DNA of 64,000 nt from Codonopsis lanceolata (Eukaryota > Streptophyta > Magnoliopsida > Asterales > Campanulaceae). Every line of letters begins with the position of its first letter. The first letter of the stretch is position 1. The translations under genes were made by a program, and so were the position numbers. The notes beneath the pieces are model-generated. The model saw only the letters and a program-made list of their open reading frames with translations. It had not been told where the DNA came from and searched no databases. This document shows positions 1-11,664 of the stretch, in pieces. Where the stretch lies: contig CM028383.1 of assembly GCA_013146195.2 (NCBI GenBank), positions 919,499 to 983,498 on the forward strand. Direction: 5' to 3'.

Positions 1-246
1 ATATCCAAGGCATGTAAATGATGTTTTAAATGCCCCTTAACAATTATCCATGAAGTTACAACATAAATCTCAAACCCGCGATTCAAAGCATCTCGCGAAA
101 GAAAAGTGCATACATGCATCTCAAACGACGTCAACGCTCATGCTATTGACTCTAAACATATACGGGAGCTAAATAAACATGTGTATGATGATTATAAGTG
201 TTTGAATCCGTGCATAACACCATCAAGCAACATTTCAGGGTTTTAC
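1..246. other. Unassigned sequence abutting truncated copia element
   Basis: No coding frame here resembles the copia reverse transcriptase that should follow the integrase and linker found just to the right. Recognisable copia homology (minus-strand motif SNIIGD) stops near 246. The stretch may belong to another element that cut the copia copy, or to a deletion junction. I see no diagnostic motif. Confidence 0.4.
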
Positions 247-1905
247 ATGATCTCCAATGATGTTTGAAACGAGATGATGTCTAGCTTCCCTGATTTCTTT
301 AGGAAGATCTGCAAGAGGTTCAGTTTGTAAGGGTGGAGATGTATGAATGTCAGCTGACTGATTTGTTTCAAAGTCAGGTGTGTCAGCTGACTGATTAATA
401 GTGACAGGATTAGGATTGTCAGCTGACTGAAGGTTGTCATTCTGCTGAAGTTCATTCTGTATATCTAAGGTTTCTGCAGGAGGGGTTGAAGATGAATGAT
501 TATTTTGAATTGAATCAGTACTGTTTCATGTCTCAAATATTTCAAAATTGTTAGTAACATCAGGAGTTTTATAAGACTCGAATAAATTTGATTCATCAAA
601 AGTAATATGCATAGATTCAACAGTTACTTGAGTTTTTCTATTATAGACTCTATAAGCTCTACTATGTTTAGCATAACCAACAAAAATACATTCATCAACT
701 TTTTCATCAAATTTACCTCGGTAATCACCACCATTGTAGTGAATGAAGCATTTGCACCCAAAGATTTTAAAGAAAGCAATGTTAGGGGTTCTACCTCTCC
801 ATATTTCATAGGGAGTCTTACCATGAAACTTGTTTATGAGAGATCTATTTTGTGTAAAACATGCCGTGTTGATGCACGCCCAAAAATATTTTGGCAATTT
901 TGCTTCTGCTATCATTGTTTTACCTGCTTCAATCAGAGTCCTGTTCTTCCTTTCAGCTATACCATTTTTCTGAGGTGTTCTAACTGTTGAAAAGTTATGA
1001 TCAATTCCATGATCATCACAGTATGTGTCCATTCCAAGATTCTTGAATTCTGTACCATTGTCTGATCTAACACTTATAATCTCACATTCCTTTTGAGTTT
1101 GAAGATTTCTGAATAGGGAAGTGAGAATGCTATAAGTTTCATCCTTGGATTGCATCATTTCAACCCATGTGTACCTGGAGTAATCATGTACAACAAGTAA
1201 AGTATACATGTTTCCTCCTAAGCTTGCAGTTGTGACAGGACCACATAAATCCATATGTGGAAGCTCAAGAGTTCTTTTGGTTGAAAGACATGGTTTTGGT
1301 TTGAAAGAGGTTTTTGTTATTTTTCCTAAAATACAAGCATCACATTTTTTGTCAGTAGGAAAATTTATGGATGGCAGACCTTTTACCAAATCTCCTTTTG
1401 AAAGTTTTGAAAGATACTTAAAGTTCAGGTGTGAAAGTCTTTTGTGCCAAAGCCACGAGTTTTTCAAAATATTATTTGCTACCAAACAAATTTGAGTATT
1501 GTTATTTAAAGAAAGTAAATCAATAGCAAAAACAATCCTTTTTCTTGAACCAGTGAGCACAACTTCATTTGTGATGCTATTTTTGATAAAGCAGTGTGAG
1601 GAGGAGAAATAGCAGCTCATACCTTTATCACAGAATTGTGAAATACTTAAAAGATTGTGTTTCAAACCTTGTACCAATGAGACATATTCAATTATTATAG
1701 ATCCTCTGATTATGGATCCATATCCAATAGTCTTTCCTTTAGAATTGTCTCCAAAAATGACAGAAAGACCTTTTGCTGCAATAATATTAGTAAGGAGTTC
1801 AGCTGATCCAGTCATGTGTCTGGAGCATCCACTGTCTAATATCCATATGTCAGTTGATTGATCATCTGCCATTAAGCATACCTGAAATATGAATATTTGA
1901 ATCAT
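247..1905 (-). pseudogene. pol: Copia pol fragment: protease and integrase
   Basis: The open stretch from 1905 to 526 encodes 459 residues. Protease active site DSG lies near residue 24 (WILDSGCSRHMTG). The GAG-pre-integrase region follows near 150-180 (WLWHKRLSHLNF). The integrase core has its first Asp in HMDLCGPV (about 218), the second in RSDNGTEF (about 280) and Glu in GIAERKNRTLIE (about 315), so all three catalytic residues are present. A TGA at 526-528 ends the open frame, but the same frame continues through a linker with three NQSAD/LQSAD-like repeats to PKEIREARHH and SNIIGD, the usual lead-in to copia reverse transcriptase. Nothing RT-like follows. A one-base frame change separates it from the upstream zinc-knuckle segment near 1905-1914. 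Confidence 0.85.
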
Positions 1906-1913
1906 GGTACCCT

Positions 1914-3016
1914 TTATACTTTTGGGTCCAAAGGGTTAGTTTTCTTAGGTATCCAAACTTGCCTGAAATTAGGCATCTTAGTTCTGTTAGTAGGTTTAAA
2001 TCTATACAAGCATTCATGTGACTGATGACCAAAAGTAGAACAAATATTACACTTGTGATGACCAGGTTTATCAGTCATTTGAGGTGAATTCTTTGATTTC
2101 TTATAAGTCAGCTTAGAGGTCTTGGCAGCAACAAAATTTATAGGCTTGAACTTGTCAGTTGCTTTTCTTCTGAATCTTCCTCTTTTGTCAGCTATCTGAT
2201 ATTTGTTAGTCGACTGACATTTGTCAGTTGTTGAGTTAGCTGGCTTATTTAGAGGTTTGTGACCAGAAGACTGACAACTATCATTGTTTAGCCTATCCTT
2301 TTTGTTATAGTACCTCTTATGCTGATTCATGTTTCTGGGATAAGTGAATGGCACAACATTATAAACTGATCCCTTGTCCTTTTCAGAATCTTAGGTTAGT
2401 TCACCATCCGTCTCATCATCCTTTGAGTATCCAAGACCATGTTGGTCTTCATGATGTTGGTCTTCGATGATTGTTTCTACAAGCAGCTTTTGACTTTGAG
2501 TAAGTATCAACAACATTGGTCGGTCGAAGATTTCTTTCCACAAGGTCGCAAACGGGCATCCGAGATTTTGCTTGCTTGAATCTCATGTTTTTCATTGAGA
2601 CTTTTAAGTTGCAGCAATTCTTTTTGCTGAACTTTGTAAAGCTCAATGATTTTTTGAAGCTCACAGTTTTTTTCAGAAATTCTTTTAAAATCACCAGATA
2701 AAGAAACATGGATCCGTTTAAGTGTTTCAAACTTGGAATACATTTCTTGCATTTGTTCCAGCAAATCATCAACACTTGAGTCAGTAACTTTCTCCTCCTG
2801 CCTTTTTGAATCATGACTTACTTTAGCAGTCCTTGGAAAAGTTGACTTCACTTTCCTTTCTGGCTGACTTATGATTCCTTGTCCATAAAATTCATTTCCT
2901 ATTTTCTTAACCACAACCGATCGGGTTTGATGACCTTGGTCGGTTGGAGTTTGTAATAGGTGAGCTTGACAACTCATTTTTCGACCCTTTTGAATATTTT
3001 GGACTTGGAAGCTCAT
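1914..3016 (-). pseudogene. Copia gag-pol linker with coiled coil and second zinc knuckle
   Basis: This region joins gag to protease in broken frames. Positions 3016-2507 encode a charged, probably coiled-coil segment (SVDDLLEQMQEMYSKFETL). Positions 2354-1914 encode a basic stretch and a CCHC zinc knuckle, CNICSTFGHQSHEC, followed by VWIPKKTNP. In related plant copia elements this layout leads directly into the protease, as here. The frame breaks between 2507 and 2354 and again at 1914 mean no intact polyprotein can be made from this copy. Confidence 0.7.
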
Positions 3017-3128
3017 TTTGAATCATATATTGCCGATTCTCGCAACAAGACACGATTTGCTTCTTGCTCAAAATCAGATTCATCTTCGAACTGTTTCAAT
3101 CCAAGTTGCAAGATTTTGATCTTGACAA

Positions 3129-4241
3129 CTACGCCTTTTGTTTTTCAAAATTTCTGAGAGCTCTTTTGTAATACTCATTTTTTGTAAAAGGACAATTTGA
3201 AGCAAAGTGACCAGGCTTTCTACAGTTAAAGCACAACAATTTTTCTTTCTCAACCTTGTCTTCATTGGTTTTGAAGTAAGGCTTTTGAAAGTTTGAAGTA
3301 GATGGTTTTTGGAAGCTTGGGGAAGGTTTTTGATAATTTGAAGAAGACTTTTGAAAGTTTGCTGAAGGTTTTTGAAAGTTCCTTTTAAAAGATTTAAACT
3401 TTCTAAATTGTCTAAAAGCGACAAATTCATCTTCATCAAAGTCATCATCGGTCATCATCCAGTGATGTAGAAGTTTTGAAGTTTCTTCTTCAGCTTGAAG
3501 AGATATACCTTTAAATTTTTTCTCAATTTCTTGAGTTTTAAGCATTTCTTTTTCATAGATTTTCAGACTTGCAACAAGTATACGTATATGAGTTTTCTCC
3601 AAGTCTCTTGCTTCCTTAATGGTAGTGACTTTAACATGCCATCTATTACCCAAGCTACTACGAAAATGTATATTCAAATCTTTCATACAATAAACTTTAC
3701 CAAGAGAGGAACATCTATTACTTACCTCAAGAAATCTGTCGTAGGCACTCTTTAACGATTCTTTTGGATCCTTCTTGAAGGCGTCAAACTCTTGTATGCA
3801 ATCATAAAGTTTGTTGTCCTTGGTGTTTTGATCTCCTTCTATATATTCAACAAGAGCATCCCAAATTTCTTTGGCAGTTACACAGTCATATATCTGCTTG
3901 TAGTTTTCATCAGGTACAACACTTGATAGGATATGTACAGCTCTGACATTCAGTCCATCAGTAATTTTGTCTTCCTCAGTCCATTCTGATTGAGGTTTGA
4001 GGACATATTCTTCTTCTACATGAGCAAGAGGGTTTACAGTATCATCTATAGTAGAAGATTTACCAACTTTAGTATTGATTTTCATAGGTTGCATAGGACC
4101 ACCTCTTACACATTCCATCAATCGTTTATCTATATTGTTCATATATCTTGTAATTCTTTCCTTCCAAATATCAAAGTGATCTTCATCAAAAATGGATACT
4201 TGAGTGACATTGTTTGATTGAAAAGCTTTTAAAGTTGCCAT
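3129..4241 (-). CDS. gag: Copia gag (UBN2-type) with CCHC zinc knuckle
   Basis: A 370-residue open frame begins 52 bases after the primer-binding site. That position, and a typical opening (MATLKAFQSNNVTQVSIF), support the ATG at 4241. Residues about 20-200 form the UBN2-type capsid region, with landmarks FDIWKERITRYM and KEIWDALVEYIEGD. A Q/K-P-rich stretch with repeated FQKPS motifs follows (about 290-325), then a zinc knuckle CFNCRKPGHFASNC at about 337-350 that would bind element RNA. The frame is intact, unlike the rest of the element, but downstream decay implies it is a relic. Confidence 0.85.
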   Translation of the reverse strand: MATLKAFQSNNVTQVSIFDEDHFDIWKERITRYMNNIDKRLMECVRGGPMQPMKINTKVGKSSTIDDTVNPLAHVEEEYVLKPQSEWTEEDKITDGLNVRAVHILSSVVPDENYKQIYDCVTAKEIWDALVEYIEGDQNTKDNKLYDCIQEFDAFKKDPKESLKSAYDRFLEVSNRCSSLGKVYCMKDLNIHFRSSLGNRWHVKVTTIKEARDLEKTHIRILVASLKIYEKEMLKTQEIEKKFKGISLQAEEETSKLLHHWMMTDDDFDEDEFVAFRQFRKFKSFKRNFQKPSANFQKSSSNYQKPSPSFQKPSTSNFQKPYFKTNEDKVEKEKLLCFNCRKPGHFASNCPFTKNEYYKRALRNFEKQKA

Positions 4242-4292
4242 GATCGAGCTTTCAAGCTATTAGGCTTGGAAAATAGTTTTTCAAAAAGCAAA

Positions 4293-4304
4293 GCTCTGAT
4301 ACCA
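4293..4304 (-). other. Primer-binding site, initiator tRNA-Met
   Basis: The minus strand reads TGGTATCAGAGC two bases after the LTR end. This matches the 3' end of plant initiator methionine tRNA, the usual copia minus-strand primer. It fixes both the orientation and the LTR boundary. Confidence 0.93.
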
Positions 4305-4306
4305 AT

Positions 4307-5320
4307 TGTAAGTCCAGATGGCAACAATTAAGGCTAGAGGGGGGGGTGAATAGCCTTTAAAAAACTTCTATGGTTGATTTGTAAGACTTGTAAGATTGGC
4401 AGCGGAAAACTTAGTTTTATCGGTGAAGAATTGGTCACCGGTCGACACTTTTTGAAAATGAAAAGTTGGTCGGCTAGTTGGTCGACATAGTTTTCAAAAG
4501 AAGTTGTTTTTGATGTTGATCACTGAATATATAGAGGAAACTGAGATACAAGTTAACTGAGCAATTAAGCAAACAATTGTTGTTAACTGACTGATACTTA
4601 ATTAGGTGAAAAACTTCTTAAGTGATGAGTCAGTTTGCAAGAATATAAGAAGCGGCTGACAAATCAGTTGAAGTGGTTCACAGATAAACTGCTACGTCCA
4701 CTACCAAGTTGGTCAGACTTGGATTTTTGAAGTGCACTAATTTTATTAAAAATCTATTTGATCTCTAATTGATCAGTGTACAACAAAAGACCGGTGTTTG
4801 TGGAGAATGATTGAGAAACAATCAAACTCGTGTGACAAACTGATTGATTTCAAAAGATATGAAAAATAATCACTCAGTGTTTGCCTAAACAATAACTAGA
4901 AAGAATTAATCAAAGAAGAGTATCTAGCTAATGTTTTTCTAAGAAAACTAAGTCACAGAGAAATTTCTTGAAAGTATAATGGCTTAGACTTCTGTACAAA
5001 ATTTGTTGTCTTCAAGAATGCTTCCAGTGGGTATTTATTGATAGTCTTCAAGAGTAACCCGTTAGGAACACATTTTGAATTTGAAAATGTGTTTGGCAGA
5101 TCTAGCAGAATATCTACCAAAAACATAAAGTAGGAAAGTGTCAGTACAAGTATATGATCAATCAAATAAGGAAAGGTAAACTGACACTAAAAACGTTAAG
5201 GTCAGCTAAAGTGAATAACTGACAAAATAATTTACGAGCTGACCAAAGATAATTTAAATTCTTTGCTGATAATCAAGTGGAATGATTTTAAGTAAATCTA
5301 AATTTATGCAAGATTCAACA
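4307..5320 (-). repeat. Copia 5' LTR (1,014 bp)
   Basis: On the minus strand the LTR opens with TGTTGAATC at 5320 and closes with TTACA at 4307, directly before the primer-binding site. The distal edge at 5320 rests only on the TG terminus, because the other LTR is outside the window. A TATA-like stretch (minus strand CTCTATATATTC, about 4525-4536) would put transcription start near 4500. The LTR is rich in scattered ACTGA/CAGTT motifs. Confidence 0.75.
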
Positions 5321-7179
5321 GAACTCAAATAAGTTATTCCTTTTGAATGATTACTTTTATTAAATTATATTAGTATTTTATGAATAAATAAATTTCTGAG
5401 AAAAAAATAAGCTAAAATCAAAATAACAAAATTATTTTTACCGTTAATAATTATTTTTGTTTTGTAAATTAATTTGATTTTAATAACTTCCATTATATAT
5501 TTTTTGTATTATTGATTTAGTAACTATTATTTTTAAGAATTAGTTTTACGGAAAAAATTTGTTCCATAATTTTTTATTGTTATTTTACTAATCTCAGTTT
5601 AAATTGTTTTGTTTTATTTACTCTGTAACTATTATTTTTGTTCCATCAAATATTTTTATTGTACTTACGTAATTTTGTTTTACCTAACTATTTTTAAGAA
5701 TTTATTTTAAACTTTTGTTCAGTAAACTATTTTAATTAAATGTGTTTTAATTTTTTTTTAAACAATTATAATTTTAAAATATCTGAAATATCAAATGGGT
5801 ATCAATTTTTATTTTAATTAGTTGTAATTTATTTAAGAAAAATTATTAATTAAAAATATATTAAACATCAATGGTTACTAATTGGATGGAGTGATGAACT
5901 TGCACTGTACCCTTCCAAAGGTCAGTGGCATTTTTGTCTTTTCAAGCATTTCCGTCCATCTAACTAATGGAAATGACCACCGGTGCCCCTATTGACTGAA
6001 TTGGCCAAATATAGTTATCAAATTGAAAAAAAATAGAGTGATCTTAATGAAAAAAAAAACTGAAAAGTAGTGTGACTAAAATTAGTATTTAAGCCCCCAA
6101 AAAAAAGGGCAAAAAGAAGAGAGAGAGAGAGAGAGAGAGTAGTGTGGGAAGTAGGCTTTGTTCCTAAATAGGAACAAATTGTAGGAACGAACTTATTTGG
6201 AACACTCTCCTGATGGATAGGAAGAAATATGGGTTGTTAGAACAATATTTTTAATTTTTTTAGCCATTGGAGATGCTATTAGGAAGGTTAAAAGCTCTAG
6301 CCAATCAAAAGTGAGATAAATGAAATTGTTAGTGGTAGGAAAGTTTTATTTTTCATCCTATATCATTCTCTTCCCCACTTGTTTTTTTGACATTGAAACC
6401 TGAAGTATAATTTTGATAATACAATTTTGAGTATATTTTTTCATATCACATCAAAGAGAAAAAAATTTCAAAGTCAACCTTTTTTAAGAATTTTTTTTGA
6501 GAAGAAGGGTATATTTGGAAATTAAAAAATTCTAAAGCTCAATATTTTAGATTTTTTAGTTAGAACTGAAACGTTTAAACATGAAATAATGAATATTCTT
6601 TGCGTATAATGATGACGGGTATGTGTTAACACATTACTAATTAGTAATTACTCAAACTTTTATCATATGCATTCTACTTGTATATACTTCTTCTGTTTTA
6701 CCAAAAGAGTTCATATTTGAATAGTATAATTATTAAATATATATAATTAACATTAAAGTTGGTCATAATTATAAAAATGTATGAGCATAATCAATATGGT
6801 AATAACAAATGTGAGGGTATTAAGGGCACCTTTGGTTGATTCATCATCGTCTTCGGTCCCTTTTCACCAACATAGCTCTCTAGTGAGATACATGTGCTCT
6901 CTCTCTCTTTCTCTCTCTCAGTTTTCGTTGCAAGTGAATAGAGAGAAACTTAAAGTTTAATTTTATTATGTTAATTTGACCCCTCAGCTATTAACATTTA
7001 AAAATAAAAACCCTTAACATTATTAAGGGCATTTTGATCATTTTCAAGATTTTCGTCTAACATAATGGATGTAAATGACATGAGTAACCTTATTGAATGT
7101 TCAAATCAAGTATAATGATTAAAGTGTGAAAAAAAGTAGTAGAGTGAGCTGCGATTTAAGATTAAAGTTTATAAATATG
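5321..7179. other. AT-rich non-coding DNA with decayed repeats
   Basis: No coding region is credible. The stretch has GA repeats at about 6115-6139 and CT repeats at about 6897-6919. Two segments, about 5930-6090 and 7024-7160, resemble each other in direct orientation: a run like TTTTCAAG, a CGTCTAAC/CGTCCATC motif, ATGGA, then AAATGAC and a CTTATTGA/CTATTGA block in the same order. They look like old copies of one transposon end. Confidence 0.45.
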
Positions 7180-8607
<1,428 letters not shown>

Positions 8608-8801
8608 ATTGGTGAGAAACACTATGATTGTGTCTCATAACCCTCTTTTAGATAAATATTCATTCTCAAGCATTCATTTGTAACATTTTATTTCTCAATC
8701 ATTACCTATTAATAATACTTATTAATAATTAATATAATAATGAGATATTAATCCTTACTATTAATATCTTCTATAATCTCTTTTATTGTTAATAGCAGTA
8801 G

Positions 8802-8802
<1 letters not shown>

Positions 8803-8876
<74 letters not shown>
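8803..8876. repeat. (TA)n microsatellite
   Basis: About 37 TA units in an unbroken run, just left of the SINE target duplication. Confidence 0.97.
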
Positions 8877-8879
<3 letters not shown>

Positions 8880-8897
8880 TACAACTAACATTACTTT

Positions 8898-9314
8898 ACC
8901 AACGAGCTCTAACTCAACTGGTACTGCTCACTTTTCCTAACAGAGAGGTCAGATGTTCAAGTCTCACAAGAGACACCCTGGACTTTACAACTCTCAATAG
9001 AGAGGTCGGGTATTCAAGCCTCTTCAAAGGCATCGTTGTTGTTCAAGCCTTACTCAAATGCCTCATTTAGCTACTCACTTATCTTAACGGAAAGGTTGAA
9101 TGTTCAAGCCCTACCAAAGACACCCTGGTACTTACTTCATTACTCTCAGCCGAGAGGTCGGGTGTTCAAAGCCTCACCAGAGGCACCATTTGTTCGAGCC
9201 ACACCACATACATCATATATATAATTGTAGCCTTTCAAGACATTAAAATAATAAAAAATTAAGGGTTGGAGTACGGTCTATGTCCCCTCCAACCTTTTGA
9301 ATGAAAAAAAAAAA
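8898..9314 (+). mobile_element. Dimeric tRNA-like SINE with polyA tail and 15-bp TSDs
   Basis: The element is flanked by the identical 15-mer AACTAACATTACTTT at 8883-8897 and 9315-9329 and ends in an A-run at about 9304-9316, the marks of LINE-driven retroposition. An A-box-like TAACTCAACTGG lies at 8910-8921. B-box-like modules (AGAGGTC..G..TTCAAG.C) begin at 8943, 9001, 9091 and 9153. The 58/90/62 spacing suggests two copies of a two-module unit of roughly 150 bp, so a dimer. No protein is expected. The family is unknown to me, and the exact 5' end assumes the TSD is 15 bp. Confidence 0.75.
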
Positions 9315-9329
9315 AACTAACATTACTTT

Positions 9330-9970
9330 CAAACCAATGTGGGATACAACTTTTCTATTGGTAATGAAATGTGAGATTTTTAATTTAATGACTTTTAAAA
9401 CCAAAATCAACCTATAACCAATATGAAATACATATCTGCTAATATTACCAATAAAAAATATATATCTTACATTGGTTATAAATTGATGTTAGTTTAAAAA
9501 ATCTTTTGATAAAAGATTTATGCTTTTATTATCATAGAGATGTATTTTACATTGTTTAGAAAAAGATAATAGTTTTAAAAGTCTTATAATAAAGACTCCT
9601 AGTCTTATTACTAATGCAGGATATGCATCTTATATTGTTTAAAAAGAAATGTTGGTTTAAAAAGTCTTTAGATTAAAGACTTTTTATTACAATTAATAAA
9701 ATAGATGCATATATCTCACATTGGTTACAAAGTATTATATACCTTTATCACCATTGAAAAGATGTATTTTACATTGTTTAGAAAGAGATGTTAGATTTAA
9801 AAGTCTTATATTAAAGACTTCTACTCTTATTATCAATAAAAGATATGTATTTCACATTGTTTAAAAAGAAATGTTGGTTTAAAAAGTCTTTAGATTAATG
9901 AGTTCTTATTACAAATAGAATAGATACATGTATATCACATTAATTACAAAATTTCATTTAAAAAATGCCT
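9330..9970. repeat. Degenerate tandem array, block 1
   Basis: A loosely repeated module of roughly 80-100 bp recurs here: ATGTAT.T.ACATTG.TTA, then GATGTT.GTTTAAAA, then GTCTT..ATAAAGACT, then TATTA.CAAT. Copies are divergent and irregularly spaced. The same module makes up 13290-14480. The motif resembles the CCACATTGGTTAGAAA signature scattered through many plant genomes. Confidence 0.6.
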
Positions 9971-10919
9971 AAATTTTATTTTCCCCAAATCAAGCCCTAA
10001 AATTTAAAATAAATTGGTATTTATATAACCATTTCATTTTTAAAAAATATATTTTGATTGCTTGTCCATTTTTGAGTATATAAATATATTAAATAGTGAA
10101 TTCATTTTAAAATTTTGTAAATAATAAATCATGTACAATATTGTTAAACTCCCTCCATTTCAAAATTATTGCTTTATTTGAAACTAGAGCTGTTAAAACG
10201 GATTGGTGGGTTGGGTCAACCCACGGGTCAAGAAAACCCACCATATAACGGTGTGGGACGGGTCGACCCATCTAGATGACGGATCAATAAAACACCAACC
10301 CAACCCAACCCAACCCAACCAAACATGGGTTATGGGTCAGATGGGTCAACCTACCAATTTTTCTTACCTAAAGACTACTTCTTTTACTTTCAATTTTCCA
10401 TTGTTTTTCAACTTCCCTGTACTATACAACCACTCAAAATCAAGTAACCAACTCAATTGTTGTCGGCTAACATAAAATAAACAAACTAAAACAATTGAAT
10501 CTTCTTTTCAGATTTCTACCAAACATTTTATGGGCATTCCTTTTATATGACTAAAAAAACCTTGGATGTTAAGACATGACTTTATGTAGGATGACAATAT
10601 GACATAGATCAGATAATCAAAACTGACTGCTATATAATAATTTAATAAACCTTAGATTTGTTACACATAAAAAAGTAAAACAAAAGACAAAAAACAAAAA
10701 ATAATAATAAAAAAAGAAAATGAGAGATTACATGAAGACTATTCTACAACAATGAAAGCATACTAGACATGTATTCTCTTAAAAAAAGTATTTTCTAAAC
10801 GGGTCAGCCCGTTAAAAACCCGCCCAACCCACTTCAACCCGTGACCCATACAGGTCCAACCCATATGACCCGTATTTTTATGGGTTGTCAATTTCCCAAC
10901 CCAACCCACTATTTTACGA

Positions 10920-11370
10920 AAGTGTGACATTAGTTAAATATGACCATTTAACCCGGTTGATGAACATATATAGCCTTTGACCAATTGGTTTACATTGGTT
11001 TATCAATAAACCAGTGTAAACCACTTGGTCGACCTGATAAACCAGTGGTCGACCAAAATAAACCAGTGTAAACCCTGATAAACCAGTTGTCGACCAAAAT
11101 AAACCAGTGTAAACCCGGATAAACCAGTTGTCGATCAGTGGTTTACACTGGTTTATCAATAAACCAGTATAAACCACTTGGTCGACAACTGGTTTATCCG
11201 TCGACCAGTGGATAAACCAGCATTTTCGTATGTTGAGAGGTGAATTTTTACTGGTTTACCGATAAACCAGTCGTGGTTTATCAATAAACCAGACCATAAA
11301 AGAGTTTTTTTTTTAAGTGAGGCTACAAATGACCAAGTCATCTTTGACTTGGCCATTTTTGTAAATGCCC
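10920..11370. mobile_element. Nested TIR-like repeat inside the hAT element
   Basis: The left part (TAAATATGACCATTTAACCC at about 10934) matches the sequence at about 18368-18390 and its surroundings, roughly 80% over 60 bases, so this is a dispersed family. The right end (GACTTGGCCATTTTTGTAAA, about 11345) is weakly inverted relative to the left. Flanks share ATTTTA but give no clean target duplication. The interior is crowded with TAAACCAG/CTGGTTTA and GTCGAC motifs in both orientations. Confidence 0.5.
11036..11138. repeat. 41-bp tandem repeat, about 2.5 copies
   Basis: Units start at 11036, 11077 and 11118, each beginning GATAAACCAGT and containing GTCGA. The repeat sits within the nested element and contributes to its many GGTTTATC/GATAAACC inverted pairs. 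Confidence 0.85.
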
Positions 11371-11436
11371 CATTTTAAGCAACAGTTTGGGTTGACCCAA
11401 CAGATCCCGACCCATTTTAACGGCTTTATTTGAAAC

Positions 11437-11633
11437 TTTCATTTTGAGACACCATTTTACCACACTACTTTTAAATTTTTTACCATACTTTAATTATGAG
11501 CCACAAATAAATAAACTTAAAAATATGAGGTAATTTCGGGTATCGGGTTTACCCGAACCCGACACCAATATATCGAGTCAGCTATGAGGTTTTAATTTAC
11601 TATCCGAATTACCCATTGGGTACACAAAATTTC

Positions 11634-11664
<31 letters not shown>

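Larger units (their letters stand above)
247..5320 (-). mobile_element. Truncated Ty1/copia LTR retrotransposon
   Basis: Read on the minus strand the order is LTR (5320-4307), primer-binding site complementary to initiator tRNA-Met (4304-4293), gag, linker, second zinc knuckle, protease and integrase. This is the copia order, with integrase before reverse transcriptase. Reverse transcriptase, RNase H and the 3' LTR are absent: homology ends at about 246 inside the integrase-RT linker. Coding frames carry at least one in-frame stop and several frameshifts, so the copy is dead. The expected 5-bp target duplication beside the LTR would be gaact (5321-5325), but its partner is not in the window. 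Confidence 0.9.
10185..11428. mobile_element. Non-autonomous hAT element with 8-bp TSDs
   Basis: Perfect 8-bp duplications TTTGAAAC lie at 10177-10184 and 11429-11436. The ends are imperfect inverted repeats: TAGAGCTGTTAAAACGG on the left against TAAAGCCGTTAAAATGG read from the right, both leading into GGGTCAACCC. The 8-bp duplication and TIR form fit the hAT superfamily. Subterminal regions (10200-10330 and 10795-10915) are packed with GGGTT/AACCC motifs, including a (CCCAA)n run at about 10298-10320; such repeats can be transposase-binding sites. No transposase frame is seen. A second repeat (about 10920-11370) is nested near the right end. Confidence 0.8.

Noticed and set aside
8786..9070. 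Plus-strand 94-residue frame starting with a long Ile-Tyr run
   Set aside because: It is translation of a (TA)n microsatellite followed by the SINE. The same artefact appears at 22991-23257.
10185..10475. Telomere-like reading of the CCCAA-rich segment
   Set aside because: The unit is CCCAA, not the plant telomere CCCTAAA, and it lies at an hAT subterminal position with matching GGGTT motifs at the other end.
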